Below, one piece after another: positions 25,706 to 35,036 of a DNA stretch of 60,154 bases. Where the stretch lies: positions 1-60,154 of the forward strand of contig MHXZ01000119.1 of NCBI GenBank assembly GCA_001825665.1, in the 5' to 3' direction. This DNA comes from Planctomycetes bacterium GWF2_41_51. GTDB lineage: Bacteria; Planctomycetota; Phycisphaerae; Sedimentisphaerales; UBA12454. The notes under the pieces were generated by a model, which searched no databases, was not told the DNA's origin, and saw nothing but the letters and a program-made list of their open reading frames with translations. A program made the position numbers and the translations under genes. Position 1 is the stretch's first letter. Every line of letters begins with the position of its first letter.

Positions 25706-27889
25706 TTATGAACCAATATGCAGCAATAAATAAAGCATTACTAAAATTCCAAATACACCGGCTACGGATAAAGAAAAGCCCATAACATCGACTTTTTTCC
25801 ATTTAAATAATTCAAAATTCGAGTTTGGAAATAATAAGTTTTCTTTAAATCGTTGAGGATTTAAGAACGATTTTTCGATTTCAACTCGGTCCTTTTCTTT
25901 ATCTATTAGCACGGGAGTGCGCATTTTCACATAAAAACGATCAAGTATTGTTTTATCATCCATCGTCGTGAACAAAGAAACGATGATCAGTGTTGAAAAT
26001 GGCAATATTATCCTTAACAAAGTGCGTATTGTTTCATTCAAAGCATGAGGATTTTTAGATAAATCATAAAAATAATCAATAGCGACCATCTCAACATATA
26101 AGAGTCCATTACCGCTAATTGAGCCATTACTTTCTTTTATGCCTTTTGACCAGAAAATAGATTTTTTTGGGGGTTGAAAAGTGACTGTTATTTTCTGACC
26201 GATTGTAATCGGAACCGGTCTTGCGCCTTGTGCTTTTCCAAATTGATTTAGTCTATCCCATGCCTGAATTTGATTATTGCGTTTTTCCACATCCATAACT
26301 CGTGCTGTATAGATACGGGTAATCGGTGCAGGGTTTGTCTGCTTCAATAAATATTTATTTGCTTTCAAGCCTGGAACTGCTATAGGAAGCAAAATAGGCA
26401 AAATTGTTATTGTAAGCATAGTTATGATCATAGAACTCCATGCACCTATACGATTTGCTTTTCGCCACTTCATCCCACCCCAAAATGCCGCGGCGGGAAT
26501 AGCAGTGAACTCCCATATGAACTTTAGCATTTCCAGGATATTATCGAACCACGTTGCCAGCAGTGCGCCACTTATCAAAATAACTGCTCCCATTATCCTG
26601 CCGATTAGTACATAATGCCCTTCATCCAAATTTGGAAATAAAGGCCTGCATAAATTATGAGTCAAAAGGCCTGAAGCTGTAAGCATCATCATAGAAGCAC
26701 TTGCCATCAAAGCAGCCGCAAGGCATGCTATCATTAAACCTATAAGTCCGAGATTCAGACTTCCTAAAAGATGTTTGCATGCATATCCCCAAACCAAATC
26801 TGAATTTTTTATGTGGCTACCATACAAAACTATCGCGAGTATTCCAAATATTCCCCATAAGAGAGTGCAAAGTCTTTTGATAAAACTACCTGAAACAAAA
26901 CCAAAACGTGCTGTAAGTTCATCTTTTGCCGAACCAATAGCATTCATTTGGTTCGCTTGCACCGCTACATTTAGTGTTAAGAGAATTGAAACAGCGGCAA
27001 TGTAAAACCATGTGAAATCAAGAACTTCTGCTGAACCAAATATATCGAAATAAGATTCAGGTAAAATCTCATGAATTCTATTTATGGTTGCCATTAATCC
27101 GGCATTCCCGAACATTATACTAATTTTATTAAAACCAAAAGGAATCAATATCACAGAAAGGACAATGATAAGAATACCTTGTAATAAATCAGAATAAAAC
27201 GCAGCCTCCAATCCTCCTGCTACACAGTAAATAAAGATGCACAAGGAAATCAGACCTATTAATAAATTTTCGTTTATATAAGAAAATTCTTTCCGCGGAT
27301 GTTGAAGCTCAAGTACAATTATTCTTTCTTCTTGTATCCTTGTAAAATTCCCTTCCATCTTAAACTTATGAAGATTTTCTAATTCCTGTGCTTTATCATA
27401 TTCAATTTTTTCGACCGGGGTCAAGTCAGCAATATGTTTTTGCGTCAATCCCAATACAGTGACACTCATACATCTTAGTCCAATTGCCACAACCGCGACC
27501 AGAACAAATGAAGCAACGACTGAATAAAATCCAGCCATTAGTTTTGAACCATAGCGTTCTTCAAAAAAATCTCCTAATGTTATAACACGCATTCTGCGGT
27601 ACCATGGTGATGTTAGCCAATATATTGGTGTAGACCATATCATGGTAAGATTGCTCCATATACCCGAAACACCGTTATTATAAGTAGTGGTAATTGTCCC
27701 TATCGCGGTTTCTGAAGAAGTACCCTGGCCAAAAGCTGAAAAAGTCTGAATCAACTTGCCGAAACGTCGACCGCCAAGAAAATAATCCTCCTGATTTTTG
27801 ATATGTTTCATTGCACGAAAACCAATAATCAGTACAACCACAAAATATGCGATGATTACAACGATATCAGCAATACCTAATCCAAACAT
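25706..27889 (-). CDS. Sodium/solute symporter with long charged insert (SSS family)
   Basis: The ATG at 27889 follows GGGAGGG; the frame upstream of it is only leader. The protein has the SSS pattern ADIVVIIAYFVVVLIIGF, NQEDYFLGGRRFGKL and many membrane segments. Between two early segments, about residues 150-205, lies an unusual hydrophilic stretch rich in E/K (KIEYDKAQELENLHKFKMEG). The C-terminal part ends DRFYVKMRTPVLIDKEKDR, IEKSFLNPQRF and a final helix. The insert and the C-terminal block are shared with the transporter at 56257-58335, showing a subfamily. It would import a sugar or uronate with sodium. It is the last gene of its operon and its start overlaps the preceding gene. Confidence 0.85.
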   Translation of the reverse strand: MFGLGIADIVVIIAYFVVVLIIGFRAMKHIKNQEDYFLGGRRFGKLIQTFSAFGQGTSSETAIGTITTTYNNGVSGIWSNLTMIWSTPIYWLTSPWYRRMRVITLGDFFEERYGSKLMAGFYSVVASFVLVAVVAIGLRCMSVTVLGLTQKHIADLTPVEKIEYDKAQELENLHKFKMEGNFTRIQEERIIVLELQHPRKEFSYINENLLIGLISLCIFIYCVAGGLEAAFYSDLLQGILIIVLSVILIPFGFNKISIMFGNAGLMATINRIHEILPESYFDIFGSAEVLDFTWFYIAAVSILLTLNVAVQANQMNAIGSAKDELTARFGFVSGSFIKRLCTLLWGIFGILAIVLYGSHIKNSDLVWGYACKHLLGSLNLGLIGLMIACLAAALMASASMMMLTASGLLTHNLCRPLFPNLDEGHYVLIGRIMGAVILISGALLATWFDNILEMLKFIWEFTAIPAAAFWGGMKWRKANRIGAWSSMIITMLTITILPILLPIAVPGLKANKYLLKQTNPAPITRIYTARVMDVEKRNNQIQAWDRLNQFGKAQGARPVPITIGQKITVTFQPPKKSIFWSKGIKESNGSISGNGLLYVEMVAIDYFYDLSKNPHALNETIRTLLRIILPFSTLIIVSLFTTMDDKTILDRFYVKMRTPVLIDKEKDRVEIEKSFLNPQRFKENLLFPNSNFELFKWKKVDVMGFSLSVAGVFGILVMLYLLLHIGS

Positions 27890-29837
27890 ATTTATTTTCC
27901 CTCCCAATTTTCAGCAAATCTATAAAATTAACATAACAATCTTTATTCAAATCCGCTCTAAGATAACCGTATAAACCACACCCTGAACCTGTGGTGATGA
28001 TCAAATTGTCAAGGTGACCGCCAAAAAACCTTGTATTAAATGCATGAGTTGTTCCGACATTAATGTGACCATTATAACTTGTGCCAACCATTAGAGGATG
28101 GCCTGCAATTCCTGACTGGCCGTCAACCTCTATAATAGAGAAGCCAGGTATTGCTTTGGCTCTTATGTGACTCCAATGGTTGGGATACAGAATTTCTGAC
28201 GATGAAGCCGTAGCAAAACCGTTCGGATACCATACATGAAAATCAATTTTTGCCTTTTGCCCATCACCGGAAGGTACAAGACGTAGCTCAAAGCTGTTAG
28301 TTGTGTAAATTATGGTTTGTGCTCCGGACATCAAAACAGGTTTCACATCACATTCAATGTATACATTATTCACATCAGGCCAGGTATAGGGACTATATGC
28401 TGATTGATTTATGCCGTTAAACTCAAGAGCATAGTCACTTGGCATACCGCTCGCTCCACTTCCATTGATGGTCAATGAAGGTTCGTATTCTCCATTAGTG
28501 CCGTCTCTCCCACTGTCATTATATCGCCCAAGAATAAGGTGGTGATTTCTGTCTTTATCATTATCAGAATCGAGTATAGCATTACGCATCAAAGAAGTTT
28601 CACTATAAGTTTGGCTAACATCATTCATTTTCCAATTTGCTATTACACCATCGTAGGATTCAATTTCTACTCCATAAATCAGTACAGGACTTCCAAGATA
28701 CTGTTCTCGAATTTTCGCTCGAGGTATAGTCTGAAGCAATTCCACCAATGTAGTACTTTGAGGATAATGGTATAATCCAAGCTCACAAATACCTGCCATA
28801 TCAAAATACACGCTTTCGCCGCAATAATAACCACCCTTGACGCAGCTATCCCGTAATTTAAAGAAATCGACATAAAAATCAAAAGGCAAACTTAGATTTT
28901 CACCGCCTGAAGCATAATAGGAATAACAATCAATTCCGTTATTATATAGTATTTCTGCCGTAAGCGTTAAAAGCGTCATAGTCAAATGACAATAAACCAT
29001 TCCTTTATGTTGTACATGTCTATAGCGATCTATAATTTCTCCGGCTTGCGGAAAGGTTGGATTGCCGAAGGGGGTATCATCTGGCATCAATATACAACCG
29101 GAAATTAATTCTATCATGTCTCGCGGATTTTCATTACTATCAACCGCATATTGCGATAACTGCTCGTCTCCGAGTGCGTAAGCGATATCAACAAGTCCAA
29201 GACAATGGGCCGCAAGATGATTTTGATAATACTGACGTCCGAAATAGTCATTTTTTTCCCAGCGGTTAATTCCTTCTTTAATTACCCTTTCGAGAACCCT
29301 GAACCAATTAGCCACCTCCGCTTTTTCAGATGATGCAAAACCACTGTAGTTATAGATAAGATCATAAGCCCACTGAAAAGGCATAGTGCTTCTTCCTACT
29401 TCCATCCCGCTGTTTGGATACCAAATATTGGGATCGAAGTTAGAAGCGGGTATAGGTATAGCCTGTGCCCAGGCCAGAATAAAGTCTTGGGCTTTGTCAG
29501 CATAAAGATTATTACCGGTAATTTGATAAGCTAATGCCAAATCTCGGCAATATCCCCCATCCCTCTTTGCATTTTCGTAAAAATTAAGTGAGTTTTGGCC
29601 ACTATAGGGATTAGGCGAGTAACCAAGATAACTATCAGCTAAATTTTTTAAATCAATCCAAGCTTCATACCACGGCTCCTGCTGAGCAGCTATTTTTGCC
29701 TGGATATCGTTAATATCTGTCTGGGTGCAATACATTCGGGGATGAACATTTGTAATTTTCGGAACCGTTATTACAGCCAAACTTCCCGCACTAAAACAGA
29801 TTATGATAATTAAACTTTTAAAAAATAGCTTATTCAT
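27867..29837 (-). CDS. Exported alginate-lyase-like protein with LamG and damaged dockerin-like end
   Basis: A signal peptide (MNKLFFKSLIIIICFSAGSL) is followed by an alginate-lyase-type (alpha/alpha) toroid of about 390 residues. It shows FYENAKRDGGYCRDLALAYQ, GRQYYQNHLAAHCLG, DSNENPRDMIEL, GEIIDRYRH and ASGGENLSLPFDFY. A LamG domain (about 405-630) and CGLYGYLRADLNKDCYVNF come next. The dockerin-like helix then breaks off and reads through the ribosome site of the next gene, ending in KYVWIRYC. It therefore looks 3'-truncated. Family members cleave polyuronates such as alginate or glucuronan. Two paralogues without this damage are at 36.9 and 43.1 kb. Confidence 0.83.
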   Translation of the reverse strand: MNKLFFKSLIIIICFSAGSLAVITVPKITNVHPRMYCTQTDINDIQAKIAAQQEPWYEAWIDLKNLADSYLGYSPNPYSGQNSLNFYENAKRDGGYCRDLALAYQITGNNLYADKAQDFILAWAQAIPIPASNFDPNIWYPNSGMEVGRSTMPFQWAYDLIYNYSGFASSEKAEVANWFRVLERVIKEGINRWEKNDYFGRQYYQNHLAAHCLGLVDIAYALGDEQLSQYAVDSNENPRDMIELISGCILMPDDTPFGNPTFPQAGEIIDRYRHVQHKGMVYCHLTMTLLTLTAEILYNNGIDCYSYYASGGENLSLPFDFYVDFFKLRDSCVKGGYYCGESVYFDMAGICELGLYHYPQSTTLVELLQTIPRAKIREQYLGSPVLIYGVEIESYDGVIANWKMNDVSQTYSETSLMRNAILDSDNDKDRNHHLILGRYNDSGRDGTNGEYEPSLTINGSGASGMPSDYALEFNGINQSAYSPYTWPDVNNVYIECDVKPVLMSGAQTIIYTTNSFELRLVPSGDGQKAKIDFHVWYPNGFATASSSEILYPNHWSHIRAKAIPGFSIIEVDGQSGIAGHPLMVGTSYNGHINVGTTHAFNTRFFGGHLDNLIITTGSGCGLYGYLRADLNKDCYVNFIDLLKIGRENKYVWIRYC

Positions 29838-29904
29838 CAGCAAATATTCATCACTTTTTGGTTATGAATTGCACCGCCTCCGTTTATGAAGTTTAAAGGT
29901 ATTC

Positions 29905-31662
29905 CTACTTATTTCTCCAAAGTTGTCTTACTACATGAGCAGCTAATTTAGGTTGACGATCGCGGGTAAACACGCCTTTTTTATTTCCACAGACTCTCAT
30001 TGCGCTTTGCCCAGTTAAGAAGTCTGCAAAATTCCAGATATGCTCTCCTACCATAAATTTTTTTGATCGCATGATTTTGATTTTTTCTTCTATTATTTTG
30101 GCTTGGAATTCTTCACTATATATCATTTCCGGCATTGAATGAAGTCCGGCTACTGCATCGGCTCCGAATTCTGTAAGCATTATTGGTTTTTTATATTCAT
30201 TATAAATGTCGTCTAGTTCTTCGCTAAAAGCCTGAATAGATTCTTTAATATAAGCCGGTGCAGCATACCATGCATAATATCTATTGAGACATATAACGTC
30301 ACAAAGATCCATAATATTACACTTGCCTCGCGGTATCCATTCACCGTCACAAGAAACTATAGTGAAAGGTCTAGTTGAATCAAACGATTTTGCAAACCTC
30401 ATAATTTCTTTGAAATATTTTCGAGATTCTTTTGCTTCAGAACCCGGCTCATTTGCAACACTCCACATAATGATCGAAGGATGATTTTTATCTCTTTTCA
30501 TCAAATCCCGAATTGCTTTTTTATGATTTTCAAGTAGTTTATCCATGTTATATTTGAATCGTATTTCAACGGCCGCGGTTTCTGCAATAACAAGAAAACC
30601 TTCGCGATCCGCATATTCCAGCATCTCCTCGGAATAGGGATAATGCGAAGTCCTGAAAGAATTTGCACCGATCCATTTCATCAATTCATAATCTCGTTTG
30701 ATAACAGCGTGGTTGAGACCTCTGCCAATTAGATGAAAATCTTCATGTTTGCCAAAGCCTTTTAAATAGATTGGCTTGCCATTTAATAAGATTTGAGTTC
30801 CTTTTACTTGGACAGTTCTGACACCTACAGAAAGTACATATTCGTCCAAAAGCTTTTCATTTTCAAGTAGTTTAATATTACACGCATAAAGATGAGGCTT
30901 TTGAGTTGACCAAAGCTCAACATTTGGTATCTCAATTGTTGCTTTAAGAGCGTTTTTGTTGTTTATGTTTATAGTTTTTCCATATTCCCCGACAGAAATC
31001 TTCAGTGTATCTGCTTTCTTGTTACTTATATTGACAGTTATATCAACTTTTCCAGTTTTCCCTTGATAGTCCGTTACGACAGTCACATCTTCAATGTAAT
31101 CTTCTGAAGTTGTATATAGCCGCACAGGTCGATGTATGCCTCCGAATGGAAAAAAGTCAAATCCGACATCAGGCCGATTGGTTGCTTTAGGCATCGTTTT
31201 GAAACCTTTTATACCTTGATTTAAATTTCCTGGAGGGATAGTATTTTTATTTAGTTCAGCATTCACTGCAATCGTTATACAATTTTCCTGACCATATTTG
31301 ATATATTGTTGGCAAGTAAATTGGAATGGCAAATGACAGCCTTCATAACTTCCAACATACTTTCCATTAATCCAAACCTTGGCACGATAACTAACTGAAC
31401 CCACCCAAATCCAAATATTTTTCCCTTGCCATGATTCTGGAACGAAGGTGGTTGTTTGATACCAGCAAGTACCGAGAAAATGTTTGCTCTCATCATCGGC
31501 AAAAAGCTCGTTCCAACTTGATGGTACAGGCAATTGGCCATCTTTTTTAAAAACCTTGTACCATTCTTCTTTTTGACCAGATTCTGTCCAGTCAAATTTA
31601 TAATCCCAAAAACCATTCAGTTCTTTCATCTCACGACAATGATTCTCTTTAGGGTAAAGCAT
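29905..31662 (-). CDS. GH2 family glycosidase (beta-glucuronidase-like)
   Basis: The 585-residue protein has the GH2 layout: sugar-binding jelly roll (GFWDYKFDWTESGQ, WINGKYVGSYEGCHLPF), an Ig-like domain, and a TIM barrel starting LLNGKPIYLKGFGKHEDFH. The acid/base motif is WSVANEP (Glu about 405) and the nucleophile motif LTEFGADA (Glu about 490). GRDRQPKLAA-like KKGVFTRDRQPKLAAHVV near the end is typical of beta-glucuronidases. No signal peptide is present, so it acts in the cytoplasm. ATG at 31662 follows GGAAAGGA. It lies between URO-D and alginate-lyase-like genes and is paralogous to 53372-55177. Confidence 0.88.
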   Translation of the reverse strand: MLYPKENHCREMKELNGFWDYKFDWTESGQKEEWYKVFKKDGQLPVPSSWNELFADDESKHFLGTCWYQTTTFVPESWQGKNIWIWVGSVSYRAKVWINGKYVGSYEGCHLPFQFTCQQYIKYGQENCITIAVNAELNKNTIPPGNLNQGIKGFKTMPKATNRPDVGFDFFPFGGIHRPVRLYTTSEDYIEDVTVVTDYQGKTGKVDITVNISNKKADTLKISVGEYGKTININNKNALKATIEIPNVELWSTQKPHLYACNIKLLENEKLLDEYVLSVGVRTVQVKGTQILLNGKPIYLKGFGKHEDFHLIGRGLNHAVIKRDYELMKWIGANSFRTSHYPYSEEMLEYADREGFLVIAETAAVEIRFKYNMDKLLENHKKAIRDLMKRDKNHPSIIMWSVANEPGSEAKESRKYFKEIMRFAKSFDSTRPFTIVSCDGEWIPRGKCNIMDLCDVICLNRYYAWYAAPAYIKESIQAFSEELDDIYNEYKKPIMLTEFGADAVAGLHSMPEMIYSEEFQAKIIEEKIKIMRSKKFMVGEHIWNFADFLTGQSAMRVCGNKKGVFTRDRQPKLAAHVVRQLWRNK

Positions 31663-31687
31663 CAAAAATTCCTTTCCACAATTGTTG

Positions 31688-32830
31688 TTAACTATTCAAT
31701 CTTACTGCTCTAAGCATAAAAACATTATATTTGTCCATTATTCTTTTGGCCTCTTCCTCTGAATCGGCTTTTGTTACCAAAGAAAAACCGGTATTAAATT
31801 TATCCATGTTCAAATTAAAGATTTCATCTTCATCCATATGATAAAAAGCTAAATACAATTTTTGGGGTCTTAGAAAAGTCATTATTTCCTGCAGAAATTC
31901 TTCACCATATTGTTGGTTAGGTAATGGAATAATGTTCAAACCTGTACAATTTGGTATTGAAAGCATGCTTTCAATCCATGGAACATGTTTGCCACAGTAA
32001 TGAACGGCTCCGGAACCAAAAGCTTCACATATTGCATCATTATAAGGTCTTGAAAATTCCTCATACATTTCTTTGGATATGTTGACCGCAGTATCATCCC
32101 TTAGAAGGATTTTACCTTTGTAAAGCGTTTGCCAATGATAGAAATACTCATCGTTTTCATCGGTCGAGTTTTTTTTCAACTCTCTCATGAGCCTGATATA
32201 TGTTTCAGTAACAAGTTCTAACAAATCTTTGATAATACCAGGGTTTTGATATAATTCGATGTATATATCTGATCCTACTATCATATGAGCAGTATCTAAA
32301 GGACCTTGCAAATCAGGATGATATACCTTTATGGCCTGTGAACATTTGGGGTAGTGACTAAGTTTTTCTATATAAAACCGTTGCGTATCAATCAGTTTTT
32401 GCCCAAAACCGCAATCCAATTTCGGCGATCCTTTTTTAATAATAGCCTTTACCTTTTCGATTGAATTGACGTGGCACACCCATGGCATATTATTATCAAC
32501 AATTTTAGACTCAACACCAAAAAGAGAAGCCAGAGTACCGACACCATAATTGGCTCTTATCATAGGCAGTCCATAATCCTTTAAAATGATCGAATTAAGT
32601 ATGCCGATCAATTCATTATACATCATTTTGCCAATATCTTCATGAATCTCTTCAAATGTGAAAGGTTGAAAATCTGTAATTGGATATTGAATCTTTAAAG
32701 GCATTATGTCAGGACGCTGATAGTTTAACGCTTTGGCAAGCTGTTGCTCTGCATAGCAGATATGCCTTGTTTCAATATTAGTTTCAATATATTCAAGTAT
32801 ATTATCTAATTCATTTAGAGGTTTTTCCAT
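31688..32830 (-). CDS. URO-D superfamily protein (HYCG type, DLQGP subgroup)
   Basis: The 380-residue protein carries VYHPDLQGPLDTAHMIVGS, ILLRDDTAVNISKEMYEE and GSGAVHYCGKHVPW, so the H-x-C motif is kept as H-Y-C. It is the counterpart of the protein at 5970-7106, including the SIEKVKAI-type N-terminal half with GVGTLASLFGVESK. It is 22 bases upstream of the GH2 gene on the same strand. This subgroup therefore occurs once in the sialic-acid locus and once in the uronate-type locus. Catalytic role is unknown; decarboxylation of porphyrin is very unlikely given the missing HemE motifs. Confidence 0.78.
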   Translation of the reverse strand: MEKPLNELDNILEYIETNIETRHICYAEQQLAKALNYQRPDIMPLKIQYPITDFQPFTFEEIHEDIGKMMYNELIGILNSIILKDYGLPMIRANYGVGTLASLFGVESKIVDNNMPWVCHVNSIEKVKAIIKKGSPKLDCGFGQKLIDTQRFYIEKLSHYPKCSQAIKVYHPDLQGPLDTAHMIVGSDIYIELYQNPGIIKDLLELVTETYIRLMRELKKNSTDENDEYFYHWQTLYKGKILLRDDTAVNISKEMYEEFSRPYNDAICEAFGSGAVHYCGKHVPWIESMLSIPNCTGLNIIPLPNQQYGEEFLQEIMTFLRPQKLYLAFYHMDEDEIFNLNMDKFNTGFSLVTKADSEEEAKRIMDKYNVFMLRAVRLNS

Positions 32831-32868
32831 TTTAAAAGTACCCTTTCCGATATCATAATTGTTTAATT

Positions 32869-34944
32869 TTAAATAATCCGTCTACCGTCTGCATTTCCAT
32901 AATCAATCAAATATTCACGTTCATTTCTGAGTTTGAGCTTTACTCCACAGGCATTGCCGGAAGGTGCAAAGGGGATAATCTTAAATGAACGAATTGGGAT
33001 TAAATCATCTCGTACCCAATGCCCGTTATCCAACCGATGCAACATTACTGTAATCATGATTTCCATACCACAATAGTCTTTTTCGCGAATTCGTTCCGCA
33101 TAAATTACTGTGCTTTCTTTAGCCTCTGGATTCAGATTCGTATGCCTTATAAAACTTAATTTATCCCAGCCATAAATTGCTATCATCAAAATTTGCCGTC
33201 CTTCGATTTTTGCTGCGATGGCTTGATTTCCATCGACTTCATAATGTGAAATTTCTGGGGCTTTTCCATTAAGATGCGGCAACGCAAAATGACCCAATTG
33301 CAATGCGTTTCGATATGGTACGCGTATTCGGTCAACACGAATAACACCGTTTGGAATAATAATATCTGCCAAGTCAATTCGTTCAGGCCCTCGATTGATT
33401 CTACCACCTTTTGCCGGATCACCCAGTCCAACAGGTTGAGTATTTAGCTGTCGATAAAGAATACCATCCTCAATCTTATTAAATGCGATATTTACTGGAA
33501 TACGAAAGTCTAAACCTACGCCGATAAGAGGAGTTCGCTCATTTCCGATGCTTAATTCCCGAACTGAATAATTTGCCGCGTTTGTCCCATCCTTTGATTC
33601 TGTTTCCAACAGAAAATGCGGATTAAATTGCAACTGATTATAGTATGTATCATGGATAGATACTTTTGATGTGCGTATCTCAGTTGTGCCGATCTTTCCA
33701 TGATTTGCTATTTGTATTCCCGGACCCGGAAGTTCTAGAGTTTCGGTATGGTCGCCCAATTCTGACCAAAAACCTTCATTTTCCTTTACTGTCCAGAAGG
33801 GTGAATCTTTAGGCAATGTTAATGCTACAAAAAGCTTTGCTATCCAAAATGGGCTGGCTGCGCAACTGTAGAATTGAATCAGTGGTTCAAATGGACCATA
33901 ATATCCCAAACAGGGCAGACCATTGACATAAATGTCATCTCGGTTGAGGAATTGCATCATATTTGCAGAAGAAATTCTTCGACCAAATCCGGGATCAAAA
34001 ACTGTATTTTGCAGCAGAAAATGAGCTCCAAATGCCGTCGAAGCGGCAAAGCGATAAATAACACTACGTCCCCACATAAGTTGTTTTCCATCGCGGGCAA
34101 AGAATCGCGGCCAGGTTTCAATAAATTCATGATTACGTTCTTCGATGATTTTAGCAATTTCTGGCTCGTTATCGTATCCATACCAATTGCACCAAATTGG
34201 GCCATAGAAATGAAAACCCCAGGCATTATAGAAATCGAAATTCTCATCATCAACATACCATCCATTGCCTGCATAGCAACTGAGGATATGCTGTAAATGA
34301 TCCTTTAAGACAGCTTCATCAATCTTAAAACCGTTGACTTTTAAGAACGTCAGCATGAGTATGTTGAAAAGACGCCAATTTGCTGCTATTGTCAAATTAT
34401 GGGCATAGTCGGATATCAAATCTGCCACCATTTGTTTTTCCGATTGTTTATATTGGTTCCATATTTGCTCCCTACAATTCATAAGGCTGATTACCAATCC
34501 GCCTCCTTCAACGGTATGTTGATAATGCGATCGTCCATGTTTTTTTATAAAATCTGATATTCGTCCCAAGAAGCGCGGCGATTTAGGGTCAGCAGCTTTT
34601 AGAATCATGCCGGAATAATAATCACGCAAGTTGATACCGTTAGATTCAATGGAAGTATCTTCCATTATCAAAGGACAGGCTGCCATGAACGTACGAGCCA
34701 ATCCTTCGAATTCGGCTGCCTGAAAACGATGCGATGGATCCGTTGATTGGGGATAGCTAATTTTATTCTGTTTGGGCAAATCGATAGGATCATTGATGTT
34801 TCCTATATTACTGAAAACACCATCTATTAGAAAATGTGCAGCTTCCAGCCAATGTTGACGTTTCATCCCGGTGAATGGGCTGATCTCGAAATCAAGTTCA
34901 TTTTTGAATCGTAAACTTCTGTTTTGTTTTGGAGTTCCTGACAT
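32869..34944 (-). CDS. DUF2264 family protein
   Basis: The 691-residue protein opens with NRSLRFKNELDFEISPFTG and TGMKRQHWLEAAHFLIDG, the recognised start of DUF2264. This is an (alpha/alpha) toroid type protein found in polysaccharide loci. Later landmarks include GGGLVISLMNCREQIW, NGWYVDDENFDFYNAWGFHF, MWGRSVIYRFAAS and a beta-rich C-terminal half. No signal peptide is seen. The ATG at 34944 was preferred over a TTG 24 bases upstream because AAGTGAG precedes it. Its fold resembles polysaccharide lyases and unsaturated glucuronyl hydrolases, so action on uronate-containing oligosaccharides is plausible but not shown. It sits between SSS and URO-D genes. Confidence 0.8.
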   Translation of the reverse strand: MSGTPKQNRSLRFKNELDFEISPFTGMKRQHWLEAAHFLIDGVFSNIGNINDPIDLPKQNKISYPQSTDPSHRFQAAEFEGLARTFMAACPLIMEDTSIESNGINLRDYYSGMILKAADPKSPRFLGRISDFIKKHGRSHYQHTVEGGGLVISLMNCREQIWNQYKQSEKQMVADLISDYAHNLTIAANWRLFNILMLTFLKVNGFKIDEAVLKDHLQHILSCYAGNGWYVDDENFDFYNAWGFHFYGPIWCNWYGYDNEPEIAKIIEERNHEFIETWPRFFARDGKQLMWGRSVIYRFAASTAFGAHFLLQNTVFDPGFGRRISSANMMQFLNRDDIYVNGLPCLGYYGPFEPLIQFYSCAASPFWIAKLFVALTLPKDSPFWTVKENEGFWSELGDHTETLELPGPGIQIANHGKIGTTEIRTSKVSIHDTYYNQLQFNPHFLLETESKDGTNAANYSVRELSIGNERTPLIGVGLDFRIPVNIAFNKIEDGILYRQLNTQPVGLGDPAKGGRINRGPERIDLADIIIPNGVIRVDRIRVPYRNALQLGHFALPHLNGKAPEISHYEVDGNQAIAAKIEGRQILMIAIYGWDKLSFIRHTNLNPEAKESTVIYAERIREKDYCGMEIMITVMLHRLDNGHWVRDDLIPIRSFKIIPFAPSGNACGVKLKLRNEREYLIDYGNADGRRII

Positions 34945-35036
34945 TATGAATCTCACTTTCCATATCAAACAAATTTCACACTTTTTATTTTATATTAAAT
35001 CTCGAGTTTAATTTTAAAAGATTTAAAAATATAATT

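Noticed and set aside
33874..34296. Plus-strand open frame of 140 codons
   Set aside because: It is fully inside the minus-strand DUF2264 gene, has no ribosome site and resembles nothing; it is a shadow frame.
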